DNA of 34,395 bases from Fluviicola sp. (GTDB lineage Bacteria; Bacteroidota; Bacteroidia; Flavobacteriales_D; Crocinitomicaceae). Positions 1 through 8,633 of this stretch are shown in pieces. Location: contig NVXV01000001.1 in NCBI GenBank assembly GCA_002734085.1, forward strand, positions 39,584 to 73,978, read 5' to 3'. The notes beneath the pieces are model-generated. The model had not been told where the DNA came from. It saw only the letters and a program-made list of their open reading frames with translations, and ran no database searches. How positions within the stretch are numbered: position 1 is the stretch's first letter; every line of letters begins with the position of its first letter. Position numbers and translations under genes: made by a program.

Positions 1-297
1 TCCCAAGTCGTTAAAAATGGTTTTAATCTCATTAAAAATAGGGAGCGATTTATCATTAAACAACCCGTCTAAAATATCGAGGTGAAACTGCTTCCGATCC
101 TGCACTAATTCTCTAAAAACGTCAAAATTTTTCTCGTAGAGTGCATCGACAATGCTTTCCATTGCATTGGTTGTTTTCCCCATAGCCGAAATGACAACAA
201 TCAATTTTTCATTTTGAAATCGATTTAAAATTGATTGTACATTTTTTACAGCTTTAGCATCCTTTACTGAAGCTCCACCGAATTTAAAAATTTTCAT
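1..297 (-). CDS. Aspartate kinase, N-terminal part (cut by window edge)
   Basis: Reading the minus strand from an ATG at 297 gives 99 residues with no stop up to the window edge. The product starts MKIFKFGGASVKD, the KFGGxS nucleotide/aspartate-binding signature of aspartokinases, and continues with a VVISAMGKTTN stretch typical of the family. The enzyme phosphorylates aspartate as the first step towards lysine, threonine, methionine and diaminopimelate. Only the start of the amino-acid-kinase domain is visible, so a monofunctional LysC and a ThrA-type kinase-dehydrogenase cannot be told apart. It is divergent from the 122-residue gene at 354. A one-mismatch -7 box on the minus strand (TAAATTCG, 324-317) lies about 20 bases upstream, which is weak support for a promoter. 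Confidence 0.9.
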   Translation of the reverse strand, partial: MKIFKFGGASVKDAKAVKNVQSILNRFQNEKLIVVISAMGKTTNAMESIVDALYEKNFDVFRELVQDRKQFHLDILDGLFNDKSLPIFNEIKTIFNDLG

Positions 298-353
298 TCC
301 TAATATATTTACACTGCGAATTTAATTTTATTAATTTAGTTGTGAACTAAACG

Positions 354-722
354 TTGAGAAACTTACAAGATTTGAATAAAAAAGAAATAATTAAACGTTT
401 TGCGGAAGAATCTTTCGCTAGTGCAACTTTTGAACAGGTTAAAAACGACTTTCTTAAAGTCGGTATCGAAATACAGTTTAAAGATGAACACTATGTAACA
501 AAAGAAGCCTTTACTCAACAACTTGGTGGTGAAATTGATGCCATTATGCGGGAAGCTCCTCATATATTAACTCAATTATTTTATTTAGTGGATCTGCCCG
601 AAAATCAAGTCGATATAATGCTTAGCGAGGCAAACAATCCTGCATTAGAGCTTGCTGATGCACTACTTATTAGAGCTGGTCAAAAAGTCTATTTTAAACA
701 AAAGTACAAGTTGAAACATTAA
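354..722 (+). CDS. Hypothetical protein, 122 residues, TTG start
   Basis: I do not recognise this family. The reading frame is closed upstream by a stop at 348-350 and has no ATG until well inside the gene, so the TTG at 354 is the earliest possible start. TTG at 369 is an alternative. The product is soluble-looking, with no signal peptide or membrane segment, mixed charge and a likely alpha-helical fold, and it ends in a basic tail (FKQKYKLKH). It lies divergently from aspartate kinase and 139 bases upstream of sucA. A one-mismatch -7 box (TAATTTAG, 332-339) precedes it. I judge it real because the frame stays open and the composition looks protein-like, but the exact start is uncertain. Confidence 0.6.
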   Translation: MRNLQDLNKKEIIKRFAEESFASATFEQVKNDFLKVGIEIQFKDEHYVTKEAFTQQLGGEIDAIMREAPHILTQLFYLVDLPENQVDIMLSEANNPALELADALLIRAGQKVYFKQKYKLKH

Positions 723-801
723 TAATGAAAGTTTAAAGTAAAGCTTACGACCAAATATAGAGTTTAAGAAAACGGAAAAGACAAAAACAATTTCATTGAT
801 T

Positions 802-835
802 TTGGTGTAATAAGTCGAAGAAAATTGTAGTTTTG
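802..835 (+). promoter_or_regulatory. Predicted Bacteroidota-type promoter for sucAB
   Basis: A perfect TAnnTTTG -7 box (TAGTTTTG, 828-835) is preceded by TTG at 802-804 with a 23-base spacer, at the long end of the range reported for Flavobacterium promoters. The transcript would start roughly 20 bases upstream of the ATG at 862. Confidence 0.5.
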
Positions 836-861
836 TTATTCCATAAATGTTAAACAATAAC

Positions 862-3585
862 ATGGATAAAATAACATATGTAGGTAACGCAGATGTCAAT
901 GCTATAGACGATTTATATGAATCGTATAGGAAAGACCCAGAGAGCGTTGATGAAGGGTGGAAGAAGTTTTTTGAGGGATTCGAATTCGCTCAAACAAATT
1001 ACGAAGAAGGCGGAGCAGTTCCCGAAAACTTTCAAAAAGAGTTTAAAGTAATCAATCTAATTGAAGGCTATCGTTCACGTGGACATTTGTTCACAAAAAC
1101 GAATCCTGTAAGAGAACGCAGGAAGTATAGCCCAACACTTGATATTGAGAATTTTGGACTTTCAGAAGAAGATCTCGAAAAAGAATTTCAAGCAGGTTCA
1201 GAAATTGGTTTAGGTACCGCTAAACTCAAAGACATCATAGCTCATCTAAAAGATGCTTATTGCGAAAGTATTGGACTTGAATTCCATTACATTCGTGACC
1301 CTGAACGCAAAAAATGGTTCATGAATAAGCTAGAACTCAACAATCGTCCTAAGTTTAGTACATACGATAAAAAGAAGATCTTTAGAAAACTGAGTGAAGC
1401 CACTCTATTCGAACAATTCTTGCAGAAAAAATATGTTGGTCAGAAACGTTTTTCCGTTGAAGGAGGTGAGGCTTTAATCGCTGGTCTGGAAAGATTAGTT
1501 AGAAAAGGAGCTAGTCTAGGTGTAGAAGAGTTTGTAATGGGAATGGCTCACAGAGGTCGTTTAAATACGCTAGTAAATATTTTTGATAAGGATATAGAAG
1601 AATTATTCGGTGAATTTGAAGGAAAAGAATTTGACGACGATGATTCGTTTGACGGAGATGTAAAATATCACTTAGGACAAACACGAAACATTGACGTGGA
1701 CGGTAAAAACCTTCAATTAACTTTAGCTCCAAACCCTTCACATCTTGAAGCTGTGGATCCAGTTGTTGAAGGAATCGTAAGAGCTAAAATTGATGATTAT
1801 TTAAAATCTGAAGATAAAATTGTTCCTGTCTTAGTGCATGGAGATGCTGCAATCGCTGCCCAAGGCGTAGTTTATGAAGTAATTCAGATGGCACAATTAG
1901 ATGGTTACAGAACAGGGGGTACAATTCACATCGTGGTAAATAACCAAGTTGGATTTACAACAAATTATTTAGATGGAAGGTCGAGTACATACTGTACTGA
2001 TGTTGGTAAAACAACGTTAAGTCCTGTGTTCCACGTTAACGGAGATGATGTTGAAGCTGTTGCTCAAACTTTTTTAATTGCTTTGGAGTACCGTCAAAAA
2101 TTCCATCAAGACATTTTTATTGATTTATTGTGCTATAGAAAATATGGTCATAACGAAGGAGATGAACCAAAATTCACACAGCCAAAACTATATAAAGCGT
2201 TAGCTAAACATCCAAATCCAAGAGAGATTTATAGAGATGTACTTTTAGAAGAAGGGGTGATTGACGAAGCATATGACGAAGATTTAACGTCTCAGTTAAA
2301 TAATAAATTGAACGATCGTTTTGACGCTTCGAAGAAACAAGAGAAGATCAATGTTACAAATTTCTTAGGGGACTTATGGAAGGATTTTGATTATGCTACT
2401 GAGGAAGATTTTAAAAATCCTCACGTTACCGGAGTTCCAAAGAAAAAACTACTTGAGCTCGGTAAAAAACTAGCGTCGCTTCCTGAAGACAAAAAGATTT
2501 TTAGAAAAGTCCAAAAGCTTTTCAAAGATAGAATCGACATGTTGGAGAAAAATGAACTTGACTGGGGTATGGCAGAAATGCTTGCCTATGCAACGCTTCT
2601 TGTAGAAGGACATCCGGTTAGGATTTCTGGTCAAGATGTTGAACGTGGAACTTTCTCACACCGCCATGCCGTTGTTAAGACAGAGGATGATGAAGAGGAA
2701 ATTATTCCTTTAAATCTTTTGGAAGAAGGTCAAGCTGAAATGACTATTTACAACTCTCTACTTTCAGAATATGGAGTTCTAGGTTTTGATTATGGTTATT
2801 CACTGGCTCAACCAAAAGGGTTAACCGTTTGGGAGGCACAATTTGGTGACTTCATGAATGGGGCTCAAATCATGTTTGACCAATTTATTACTGTTGGAGA
2901 AGATAAGTGGAATATTCAGTCTGGATTAGTGGTTCTTTTACCTCACGGGTATGAAGGTCAAGGTTCTGAGCATTCTTCTGCCCGCATGGAACGATTCTTA
3001 CAAAGTTGTGGAGATTTGAATATGCAAGTCATTAATCCTACCACTCCAGCGAATCAGTTTCACGCATTGCGTAGACAATTGAAACGTGATTTTAGAAAAC
3101 CATTAATTGTATTTAGTCCAAAATTACTTCTACGTTATCCAAAAGCTGTTTCTACTTTAGAAGATTTAGAAGAGGGTTCATTTAATGAAGTAATTGACGA
3201 TCCAAATAACTTACATAAGACTGCTACAAATGTGGTTTTATGTACAGGTAAAGCTTACTATGATTTCATTGCTGAAGCGGAAAGAAGAGAAGTTAAGAAC
3301 ATGGCATTTGTTCGTGTAGAGCAACTATACCCGCTTCCAAAGGATCAGATTAATGAAGTCTTAGGTAAATACAAAAAAGTAAAAAACATAATTTGGGGTC
3401 AGGAAGAGCCTGAAAATATGGGCGCTTGGACGTATATGGCGATGAATTTGAGACATATTGATTTAAAATGTGTTTCTCGAGCAGCTTCTGCAGCACCAGC
3501 CGCTGGAGCTAAAGAAATTCATTTGCGTAGATTGAACAAACTTTACAATAACTTATTTGAATACGCAGCAGTAGCTGTTAAATAA
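862..3585 (+). CDS. sucA: 2-oxoglutarate dehydrogenase E1 component
   Basis: SucA is the thiamine-diphosphate-dependent E1 subunit that decarboxylates 2-oxoglutarate and passes the succinyl group to the lipoyl arm of E2 in the TCA cycle. From the ATG at 862 the product is 907 residues, the usual family length. It shows the N-terminal E2-binding segment (LYESYRKDPESVDEGWKKFF), GMAHRGRLN around H230, the ThDP/Mg motif HGDAA (D328) followed by NNQVGFTT near 360-367, and the C-terminal transketolase part with HGYEGQGSEHSSAR. An in-frame ATG at 847 would add five residues. I prefer 862 because family members from Bacteroidota usually begin MDK-, and because TTAAACAATAA lies just before this ATG and recurs before sucB. 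The stop is 19 bases before sucB, so the two are cotranscribed. No E3 (lpd) gene is present here. Confidence 0.96.
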   Translation: MDKITYVGNADVNAIDDLYESYRKDPESVDEGWKKFFEGFEFAQTNYEEGGAVPENFQKEFKVINLIEGYRSRGHLFTKTNPVRERRKYSPTLDIENFGLSEEDLEKEFQAGSEIGLGTAKLKDIIAHLKDAYCESIGLEFHYIRDPERKKWFMNKLELNNRPKFSTYDKKKIFRKLSEATLFEQFLQKKYVGQKRFSVEGGEALIAGLERLVRKGASLGVEEFVMGMAHRGRLNTLVNIFDKDIEELFGEFEGKEFDDDDSFDGDVKYHLGQTRNIDVDGKNLQLTLAPNPSHLEAVDPVVEGIVRAKIDDYLKSEDKIVPVLVHGDAAIAAQGVVYEVIQMAQLDGYRTGGTIHIVVNNQVGFTTNYLDGRSSTYCTDVGKTTLSPVFHVNGDDVEAVAQTFLIALEYRQKFHQDIFIDLLCYRKYGHNEGDEPKFTQPKLYKALAKHPNPREIYRDVLLEEGVIDEAYDEDLTSQLNNKLNDRFDASKKQEKINVTNFLGDLWKDFDYATEEDFKNPHVTGVPKKKLLELGKKLASLPEDKKIFRKVQKLFKDRIDMLEKNELDWGMAEMLAYATLLVEGHPVRISGQDVERGTFSHRHAVVKTEDDEEEIIPLNLLEEGQAEMTIYNSLLSEYGVLGFDYGYSLAQPKGLTVWEAQFGDFMNGAQIMFDQFITVGEDKWNIQSGLVVLLPHGYEGQGSEHSSARMERFLQSCGDLNMQVINPTTPANQFHALRRQLKRDFRKPLIVFSPKLLLRYPKAVSTLEDLEEGSFNEVIDDPNNLHKTATNVVLCTGKAYYDFIAEAERREVKNMAFVRVEQLYPLPKDQINEVLGKYKKVKNIIWGQEEPENMGAWTYMAMNLRHIDLKCVSRAASAAPAAGAKEIHLRRLNKLYNNLFEYAAVAVK

Positions 3586-3604
3586 ACATTAAACAATAAA
3601 AATT

Positions 3605-4900
3605 ATGTCAGTTATAGAAATGAAGGTGCCAAGTCCTGGAGAATCGATTTCAGAAGTTGAGATCGCGGAATGGTTGGTGTCTGATGGTGACTACGTAGAA
3701 AAAGACCAAACAATTGCTGAGGTGGATTCTGATAAAGCTACATTAGAGTTGCCAGCTGAAGCTGCTGGAACAATCACATTGAAGGCAGAAGAAGGTGACA
3801 CTGTTGAGGTTGGACAAGTGGTTTGCTTGATTGATACTTCGGCTGAAGCTCCTAAAAAAGAGAAAAAAGAAGCTTCTAAGAAGGAAGAAAAAAAGGAGGA
3901 GAAATCAGAATCTAAAGAAGAGAAAAAAGAATCTTCAACATCAGAAGAAAAAAAGGAAACAACTTCAAAACCAGACCCAGGACCTTCAGAAAAAACATAT
4001 GCTTCAGGAGTGGCTTCACCGGCTGCCTCTAAAATAATGAAAGAAAATAATGTTTCTTCAAATCAAGTGAATGGAACTGGAAAAGATGGTAGAGTAACAA
4101 AGCAAGATGTTGTTAGTGCAATGGCTGCAGGCTTTGATACATCCGCAACTGCTGGGTGGGGAGGTACTAGAGATAAAGAGCCGAAGAAAATGTCTATGTT
4201 GCGCCGTAAAGTAGCAGAAAGATTAGTTTCTGTGAAAAACGAGATGGCAATGCTCACAACTTTCAACGAAGTGGACATGAAACCTATCATGGATCTTCGA
4301 ACGAAATACAAAAAAGCATTTGCAGATCATCATGAAACGAATCTTGGATTCATGTCATTCTTTACAAAAGCAGTTACAGAAGCATTAAATCATTTCCCAG
4401 CAGTGAATGCTCAAATTGAAGGAAAGGATATGATCATGCACAATTACGCAGATATCGGAATCGCGGTTTCTTCTCCAAAAGGACTAATGGTACCCGTTGT
4501 TCGCAATGCAGAACAAATGACATTAGCAGAAATCGAGAGAGAAATCAAACGATTAGCAATCAAAGCAAGAGATGGAAAAATTACTCCGGACGAAATGGCG
4601 GGCGGAACCTTCACTATCACTAACGGTGGTGTTTTCGGTTCAATGATGTCAACGCCAATCATCAACCCACCGCAATCTGCGATTTTAGGTATGCACAATA
4701 TTGTTGAGCGTCCCGTTGCAATTGATGGAAAAGTTGAAATTCGCCCTATGATGTATTTAGCACTTTCTTACGATCACAGAATAATTGACGGAAAAGAATC
4801 CGTTAGTTTCTTAGTGAAAGTAAAAGAAATGCTTGAAAACCCTGAAAGAATGATTTTTGGAGGGAAAGATCCTTATGAAGTATTGCTAGGGTTGCAGTAG
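3605..4900 (+). CDS. sucB: 2-oxoglutarate dehydrogenase E2, dihydrolipoyl succinyltransferase
   Basis: SucB is the core E2 subunit that carries the succinyl group from E1 to coenzyme A. Domains in order: an N-terminal lipoyl domain (1-78) with the lipoylated lysine K44 in DSDKA; a very lysine/glutamate-rich linker (about 84-135); a peripheral subunit-binding domain (about 137-172, [11 protein letters not shown] then [13 protein letters not shown]); and a C-terminal acyltransferase domain (about 195-431) with the catalytic DHRIIDG motif (H391, D395). The length of 431 residues fits the family. The linker is unusual, since E2 linkers are usually alanine/proline-rich. The leader repeats TTAAACAATAA (3589-3599). 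The gene ends about 30 bases before a strong terminator, so sucAB is a two-gene unit. A pyruvate dehydrogenase E2 is less likely because of pairing with sucA and the single lipoyl domain. Confidence 0.95.
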   Translation: MSVIEMKVPSPGESISEVEIAEWLVSDGDYVEKDQTIAEVDSDKATLELPAEAAGTITLKAEEGDTVEVGQVVCLIDTSAEAPKKEKKEASKKEEKKEEKSESKEEKKESSTSEEKKETTSKPDPGPSEKTYASGVASPAASKIMKENNVSSNQVNGTGKDGRVTKQDVVSAMAAGFDTSATAGWGGTRDKEPKKMSMLRRKVAERLVSVKNEMAMLTTFNEVDMKPIMDLRTKYKKAFADHHETNLGFMSFFTKAVTEALNHFPAVNAQIEGKDMIMHNYADIGIAVSSPKGLMVPVVRNAEQMTLAEIEREIKRLAIKARDGKITPDEMAGGTFTITNGGVFGSMMSTPIINPPQSAILGMHNIVERPVAIDGKVEIRPMMYLALSYDHRIIDGKESVSFLVKVKEMLENPERMIFGGKDPYEVLLGLQ

Positions 4901-4929
4901 GATAAATTTATAAACTGAAATTTATATAA

Positions 4930-4956
4930 GGAGCGTCTTGAGATGCTCCTTTTTTT
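4930..4956 (+). terminator. Rho-independent terminator of sucAB
   Basis: GGAGCGTC (4930-4937) pairs with GATGCTCC (4942-4949) around a TTGA tetraloop, giving 8 pairs including one G-T. A run of seven T follows at 4950-4956. It lies 30 bases after the sucB stop. Confidence 0.9.
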
Positions 4957-5057
4957 GTATCATTTTAAAATCAACCCAAAATGATATCAGTCTGATAAAA
5001 AGTAAATTTTTCAACCTATTTTCCTATATTAGTTGGCTAATTGTGAAACTATTACTT

Positions 5058-5284
5058 ATGAGGAGGAATTCTAACTATTGGTTTAGTTTATTCTTTTTAT
5101 TTCTTTCATTGCCAATTTTAAAAAATTACTTCTAGAAATCTATGATAAAAATATGAATAAGCAAAAAGAACTCATCAATAAAGAGTTTGAGGATTGGAAA
5201 GGTGATACCGATCAAGTTGACGATGTTTGTATAATGGGGGTTCACATTACCAACAAAGACGCAGAAAAAAATAACGAAGTATAA
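5058..5284 (+). pseudogene. Remnant of a SpoIIE-type phosphatase gene (signal peptide plus C-terminal tail)
   Basis: This fills the only gap longer than 300 bases between intact genes (4901-5286). The frame from 5114 to the TAA at 5282-5284 encodes NFKKLLLEIYDKNM... to QVDDVCIMGVHI, closely matching the last 45 or so residues of the intact TPR/SpoIIE protein (NFKKLLLSIYDKDM... QVDDVCVIGVRI), with a short extra tail. Similarity stops abruptly upstream of 5114. Just before it, in another frame, ATG at 5058 opens a 17-residue signal-peptide-like stretch (MRRNSNYWFSLFFLFLSLP) that runs into a stop at 5133-5135. My reading is that a paralogous gene lost its middle by deletion, leaving both ends out of frame. 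A 43-residue product from the ATG at 5153 is possible but unlikely to be functional. Confidence 0.75.
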
Positions 5285-5286
5285 GT

Positions 5287-7455
5287 ATGAGATTACTAAT
5301 ATCCATATTGCTGCTCTTTCCGCTATTTACTGCGGCTCAATCGACCCTCCCTGAACAAAAATCTGATTCGCTTTGGCAGGTATGGCAAGATGACTCCAAG
5401 CCTGATACGAGTCGTTTAAAGGCAATTCAAAAGTTTACTTGGAATGGGTATCTCTTCACTCAACCCGACAGCGCATTTTATTTTGCCAATTTACAATACA
5501 ATTTTGCCAAGGCAAAAAAGCTAGATAAACAAATGGCGATTGCCCTAAATACAAAAGGTATTTCTTATGTCCTTAGAGGTAAATACTCCCAAGCTATTCA
5601 ACACTTTACTGAAAGTCTTGAAATTCAAAAGAAAATTGGAGATCGTAAAGGAGTCGCAGATGTTTTAAACAACATTGGAAACATCTATAATGAACAAGGA
5701 GATTATGTCAAAGCTATCGATTACTATATAAAAAGCTTACAAGTAAAGGAAGAAATTGGGGATAAAAAGGGTATTGCGACCTCTCATAATAATATTGGTA
5801 ACATTTATAATGTCCAAGGTGATGACGACAAAGCGCTTGAAGAATATACCCAAAGTTTAAAGATTAGAGAAGAGATTGGGGATAAAAAAGGAATTTCTGC
5901 TGCATCAAATAATGTTGGAATCATATATGCACGTAAGGGTGACTATGATAAAGCTATTGAACATTATACAAGGAGTATAAAGATTGGGGAGGAAATTGGA
6001 GATAAAAAAGGGGTTTCAAGTTCGTTAAATAACCTTGCTCTCATTTATGTAAAACAAGGTGATTATAAAAAAGCCATAGAATACAATACCGAAAGCTTAA
6101 AAATAAAAGAGGAGATTGGAGATAAAAAAGGCATTGCTACGTCATTAAATAATCTAGGTAACATATATCAAGACCTCGGTAATTATAAATTGGCTATTGA
6201 CTATAGTACGAACGCACTCCAACTGGCAAAAGAAGTTGGATCTATTATTGAAACCCGTAATGCAGCGGAATCACTATGGAAAGCAAATAAAAAATTAGGT
6301 GATTTTCAAGAAAGTCTTAAGATGCACGAGCTTTACATCAAAATGCGCGATAGTGTCCAATCAAAAGAAAGCGAAAAGGAAATTATTCGACAGGAATATA
6401 AGTACAAATATGAAAAACAGGCTACAGCCGACAGCGTAGCTTTTGCTAAACAGCAAGAAATTAAAGAAGTAGAAATAGCCAAACAGCAAGCTGAAATTAA
6501 AGTACGTCAAAACCAACAGTACGCCTTATTCGGTGGGCTGTTTCTATTGGTTATTTTTGCTGCGTTCATGTACAATCGTTTTAGAGTTACTCGTAAACAA
6601 AAAAGTATTATTGAAACACAAAAAGAAATAGTTGAAGAGTCACACAGAGAGATCAAAGACTCCATTACTTATGCCAAAAGATTACAAGATGCTATACTTC
6701 CTTCAAAGACGTATATTAATGAAAATTTAGAAAATAGCTTTGTCTTTTTTAAACCTAAAGATGTAGTAAGCGGCGATTTCTATTTTATGGATGTGATAGA
6801 AGAAAAGAATAAAAAACTAGTGTACTATGTCGCTGCAGACTGTACTGGTCATGGTGTTCCTGGTGCAATGGTAAGTATTGTTGGAGCAAATGGTTTAAAA
6901 CGTTGTATACAAGAGTTTGGACTTCGCGATCCTGGTCGAATATTAGATAGGCTTGCAGAACTCGTAACAGAGAACTTTGCCCAAAGTGAAGAACGCATAC
7001 GAGACGGAATGGATTTGGCGCTTTGTTGTTTAGAAATAGAAAAAGGTAAAACCACTAAAATACATTATGCAGGTGCCAATAATCAGCTTTGGGTGATTAA
7101 TCCGAATCGCAAAGACATCCCAGTAAATGGAGTTTCATTTAAACAAGGTGGTGGTTTTGAAATTAAAGCGAATAAACAGGCTATTGGATATACTGAAACC
7201 ATCACGCCATTTGATACACATACTTTTGTTCCGGTTCAAGGTGATACATTATACGCCTTTTCGGATGGTTTTGTAGATCAATTCGGTGGAGTGAAAGGTA
7301 AGAAATATAAAAGCCCTAATTTTAAAAAGTTACTCTTAAGTATCTACGATAAAGACATGGATACTCAAAAACAGATGATCAATAAAGAGTTTGAATCTTG
7401 GAAAGCTGAATTGGAACAGGTGGATGATGTTTGCGTGATTGGTGTGAGAATTTAA
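5287..7455 (+). CDS. TPR-containing membrane SpoIIE-family serine phosphatase
   Basis: This is a likely sensor phosphatase: a periplasmic TPR sensor linked through the membrane to a cytoplasmic PP2C-type domain that dephosphorylates an unknown partner. Layout: signal peptide (1-17, ending TAAQS); about six TPRs (roughly 85-330); a charged helical region; one transmembrane helix (about 413-432); a short coiled coil; and a SpoIIE domain (about 460-722). Metal-binding acidic residues are all present: D497 in VSGDFYF, D518 in ADCTGHG, D660 in AFSDG and D713/D714 in QVDDV, so the enzyme should be active. Five TPRs are near-identical 40-residue units, each with EIGDKKG, repeating every 120 bases at DNA level. 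The start ATG lies two bases after the stop of the upstream remnant. No two-component or anti-sigma partner gene is nearby. Confidence 0.9.
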   Translation: MRLLISILLLFPLFTAAQSTLPEQKSDSLWQVWQDDSKPDTSRLKAIQKFTWNGYLFTQPDSAFYFANLQYNFAKAKKLDKQMAIALNTKGISYVLRGKYSQAIQHFTESLEIQKKIGDRKGVADVLNNIGNIYNEQGDYVKAIDYYIKSLQVKEEIGDKKGIATSHNNIGNIYNVQGDDDKALEEYTQSLKIREEIGDKKGISAASNNVGIIYARKGDYDKAIEHYTRSIKIGEEIGDKKGVSSSLNNLALIYVKQGDYKKAIEYNTESLKIKEEIGDKKGIATSLNNLGNIYQDLGNYKLAIDYSTNALQLAKEVGSIIETRNAAESLWKANKKLGDFQESLKMHELYIKMRDSVQSKESEKEIIRQEYKYKYEKQATADSVAFAKQQEIKEVEIAKQQAEIKVRQNQQYALFGGLFLLVIFAAFMYNRFRVTRKQKSIIETQKEIVEESHREIKDSITYAKRLQDAILPSKTYINENLENSFVFFKPKDVVSGDFYFMDVIEEKNKKLVYYVAADCTGHGVPGAMVSIVGANGLKRCIQEFGLRDPGRILDRLAELVTENFAQSEERIRDGMDLALCCLEIEKGKTTKIHYAGANNQLWVINPNRKDIPVNGVSFKQGGGFEIKANKQAIGYTETITPFDTHTFVPVQGDTLYAFSDGFVDQFGGVKGKKYKSPNFKKLLLSIYDKDMDTQKQMINKEFESWKAELEQVDDVCVIGVRI
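5639..6240 (+). repeat. Five tandem 120-base repeats encoding TPR units
   Basis: A GGAGATAAAAAAGG-like block recurs at about 5638, 5758, 5878, 5998 and 6118, an exact 120-base period. Each unit encodes a 40-residue TPR containing xNNxGxIY. Similarity between units is visible at nucleotide level, which points to recent duplication or gene conversion. Confidence 0.8.
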
Positions 7456-7556
7456 AATAAACAATAGTACAGGATAAAATACCAATCAAAATATTAAAGT
7501 GTTTAATCCACTGCTTCAATGGTTACTGAAATTTAATTTTGGTGATTTCATTTACT

Positions 7557-7564
7557 TATCTTTG
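7557..7564 (+). promoter_or_regulatory. -7 box (TATCTTTG) of the TPR lipoprotein gene
   Basis: This is a perfect TAnnTTTG match 22 bases before the ATG at 7587. A TTG at 7539-7541 is only 15 bases upstream, shorter than usual. The box lies inside the longer open frame that begins at 7539, which argues that the true start is the later ATG. Confidence 0.45.
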
Positions 7565-7586
7565 TGTTACACATAATAAATATAAG

Positions 7587-8633
7587 ATGATGCGAATTGG
7601 GTATAATTTTTTTTTCTTAGTCGGCATGACTTCTATTTTGATTTCCTCTTGTAATAATGATGAAGAGGTTCAAAGCGACCAGTACTATACCGATTCAACT
7701 GATGAGCAAGAAACAAACAGACTTGAATTATTGGCCGATAGCGTTGAGAAAAATCCAGATAATGTTGAACTTTGGATAGAGTTAGGAGAGCTATGCAAAG
7801 AAGACTTGAATTTTAAATGTGCCTTAGATGCTGGAGCGAGAGCCTATATATTGGACTCAACAAATATTGACGCTAGAAAGTTATATGCCTGGTCTTTAAT
7901 CAACAAACCTAATCCTCCCTTGGCAGATATTGAGCGCTCTAAAAAACATTATAAATATGTGCTTTCTGTAAATAAAAATGACCCTGCAATATTGGTAGAA
8001 TTAGCAAATACATATTCCTTAACTGGTGATTTCAAAACAGCAATCAAATATATTAATGATGCCCTTAGAATTGACGAAGAATATCGTGATGCTTATGTTT
8101 TGAAAGGATCTATTTATAAAATGACAGAAAAAATGGATCTTGCTCTTTCGAGTTATCAAACAGCAGTTCAATTAGACCCAGATTATTTTATTGGTCATTT
8201 ACAAATTGGCTGGTTACTTACTGAAATGGAGAACCATAAGCTTGCATTAGAATATTACGAAAATGCCGCAGAATTAAAGCCTGACAATCTCAATGCTGCA
8301 TACGGTATTGCTAAAAGCCTTCAAGACTTAGAAAAGTTCGATGAGGCTTTAAAGGGATATAGAAAACTATTGGACATTGATTCTTCTGCATACGTTGCAT
8401 ACTTCAATCAAGGATTTATCAAACACTATCATCAAGAACAGTTAGATAGCGCAATATATTTTTATAATGAATTACTTGAGATTAAACCTGATTATATTGA
8501 CGGTTGGATTCAACTTGGTGAGGCTTATTATGCTGAAGATAGAAAAACAGATGCTGCAAGGGCATTTTCTGAAGCGCTCAGAATAAATAAGAACTATCAG
8601 CCTGCAATTGATGCATCACAGAAGTTAAGATAA
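7587..8633 (+). CDS. TPR-repeat lipoprotein
   Basis: The product is a predicted outer-membrane or periplasmic lipoprotein made mostly of tetratricopeptide repeats, likely a protein-protein interaction scaffold. From the ATG at 7587 (348 residues) the N-terminus is a hydrophobic signal ending in the lipobox LISSC, with the acylated cysteine C22 followed by NND. At least six TPR units follow from about residue 35 to the end, with typical A-x-x-Y-x-x-A-x-x-L-x-P spacing. The frame can be extended to 7539, but that adds 16 residues in front of the signal peptide and overlaps the -7 promoter box, so I reject it. The stop codon is directly followed by the ATG of the next gene. The binding partner is unknown. 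Confidence 0.85.
   Translation: MMRIGYNFFFLVGMTSILISSCNNDEEVQSDQYYTDSTDEQETNRLELLADSVEKNPDNVELWIELGELCKEDLNFKCALDAGARAYILDSTNIDARKLYAWSLINKPNPPLADIERSKKHYKYVLSVNKNDPAILVELANTYSLTGDFKTAIKYINDALRIDEEYRDAYVLKGSIYKMTEKMDLALSSYQTAVQLDPDYFIGHLQIGWLLTEMENHKLALEYYENAAELKPDNLNAAYGIAKSLQDLEKFDEALKGYRKLLDIDSSAYVAYFNQGFIKHYHQEQLDSAIYFYNELLEIKPDYIDGWIQLGEAYYAEDRKTDAARAFSEALRINKNYQPAIDASQKLR

Noticed and set aside
3831-4037. 68-residue lysine/arginine-rich frame inside sucB
   Set aside because: It is a frame-shifted shadow of the K/E-rich linker codons of sucB.
4938-5135. 65-residue plus-strand frame starting MRCSFFCIIL
   Set aside because: It starts inside the sucB terminator. Only its last part from 5058 looks like a signal peptide, which I assign to the pseudogene.
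5638-6240. Evenly spaced repeats considered as a CRISPR array
   Set aside because: They are 120-base coding TPR units in frame, without short identical repeats or variable spacers.
7539-7586. Extended N-terminus of the TPR lipoprotein from ATG/GTG-type start at 7539
   Set aside because: It would place 16 residues ahead of a good lipoprotein signal peptide and overlap the -7 promoter box at 7557-7564.
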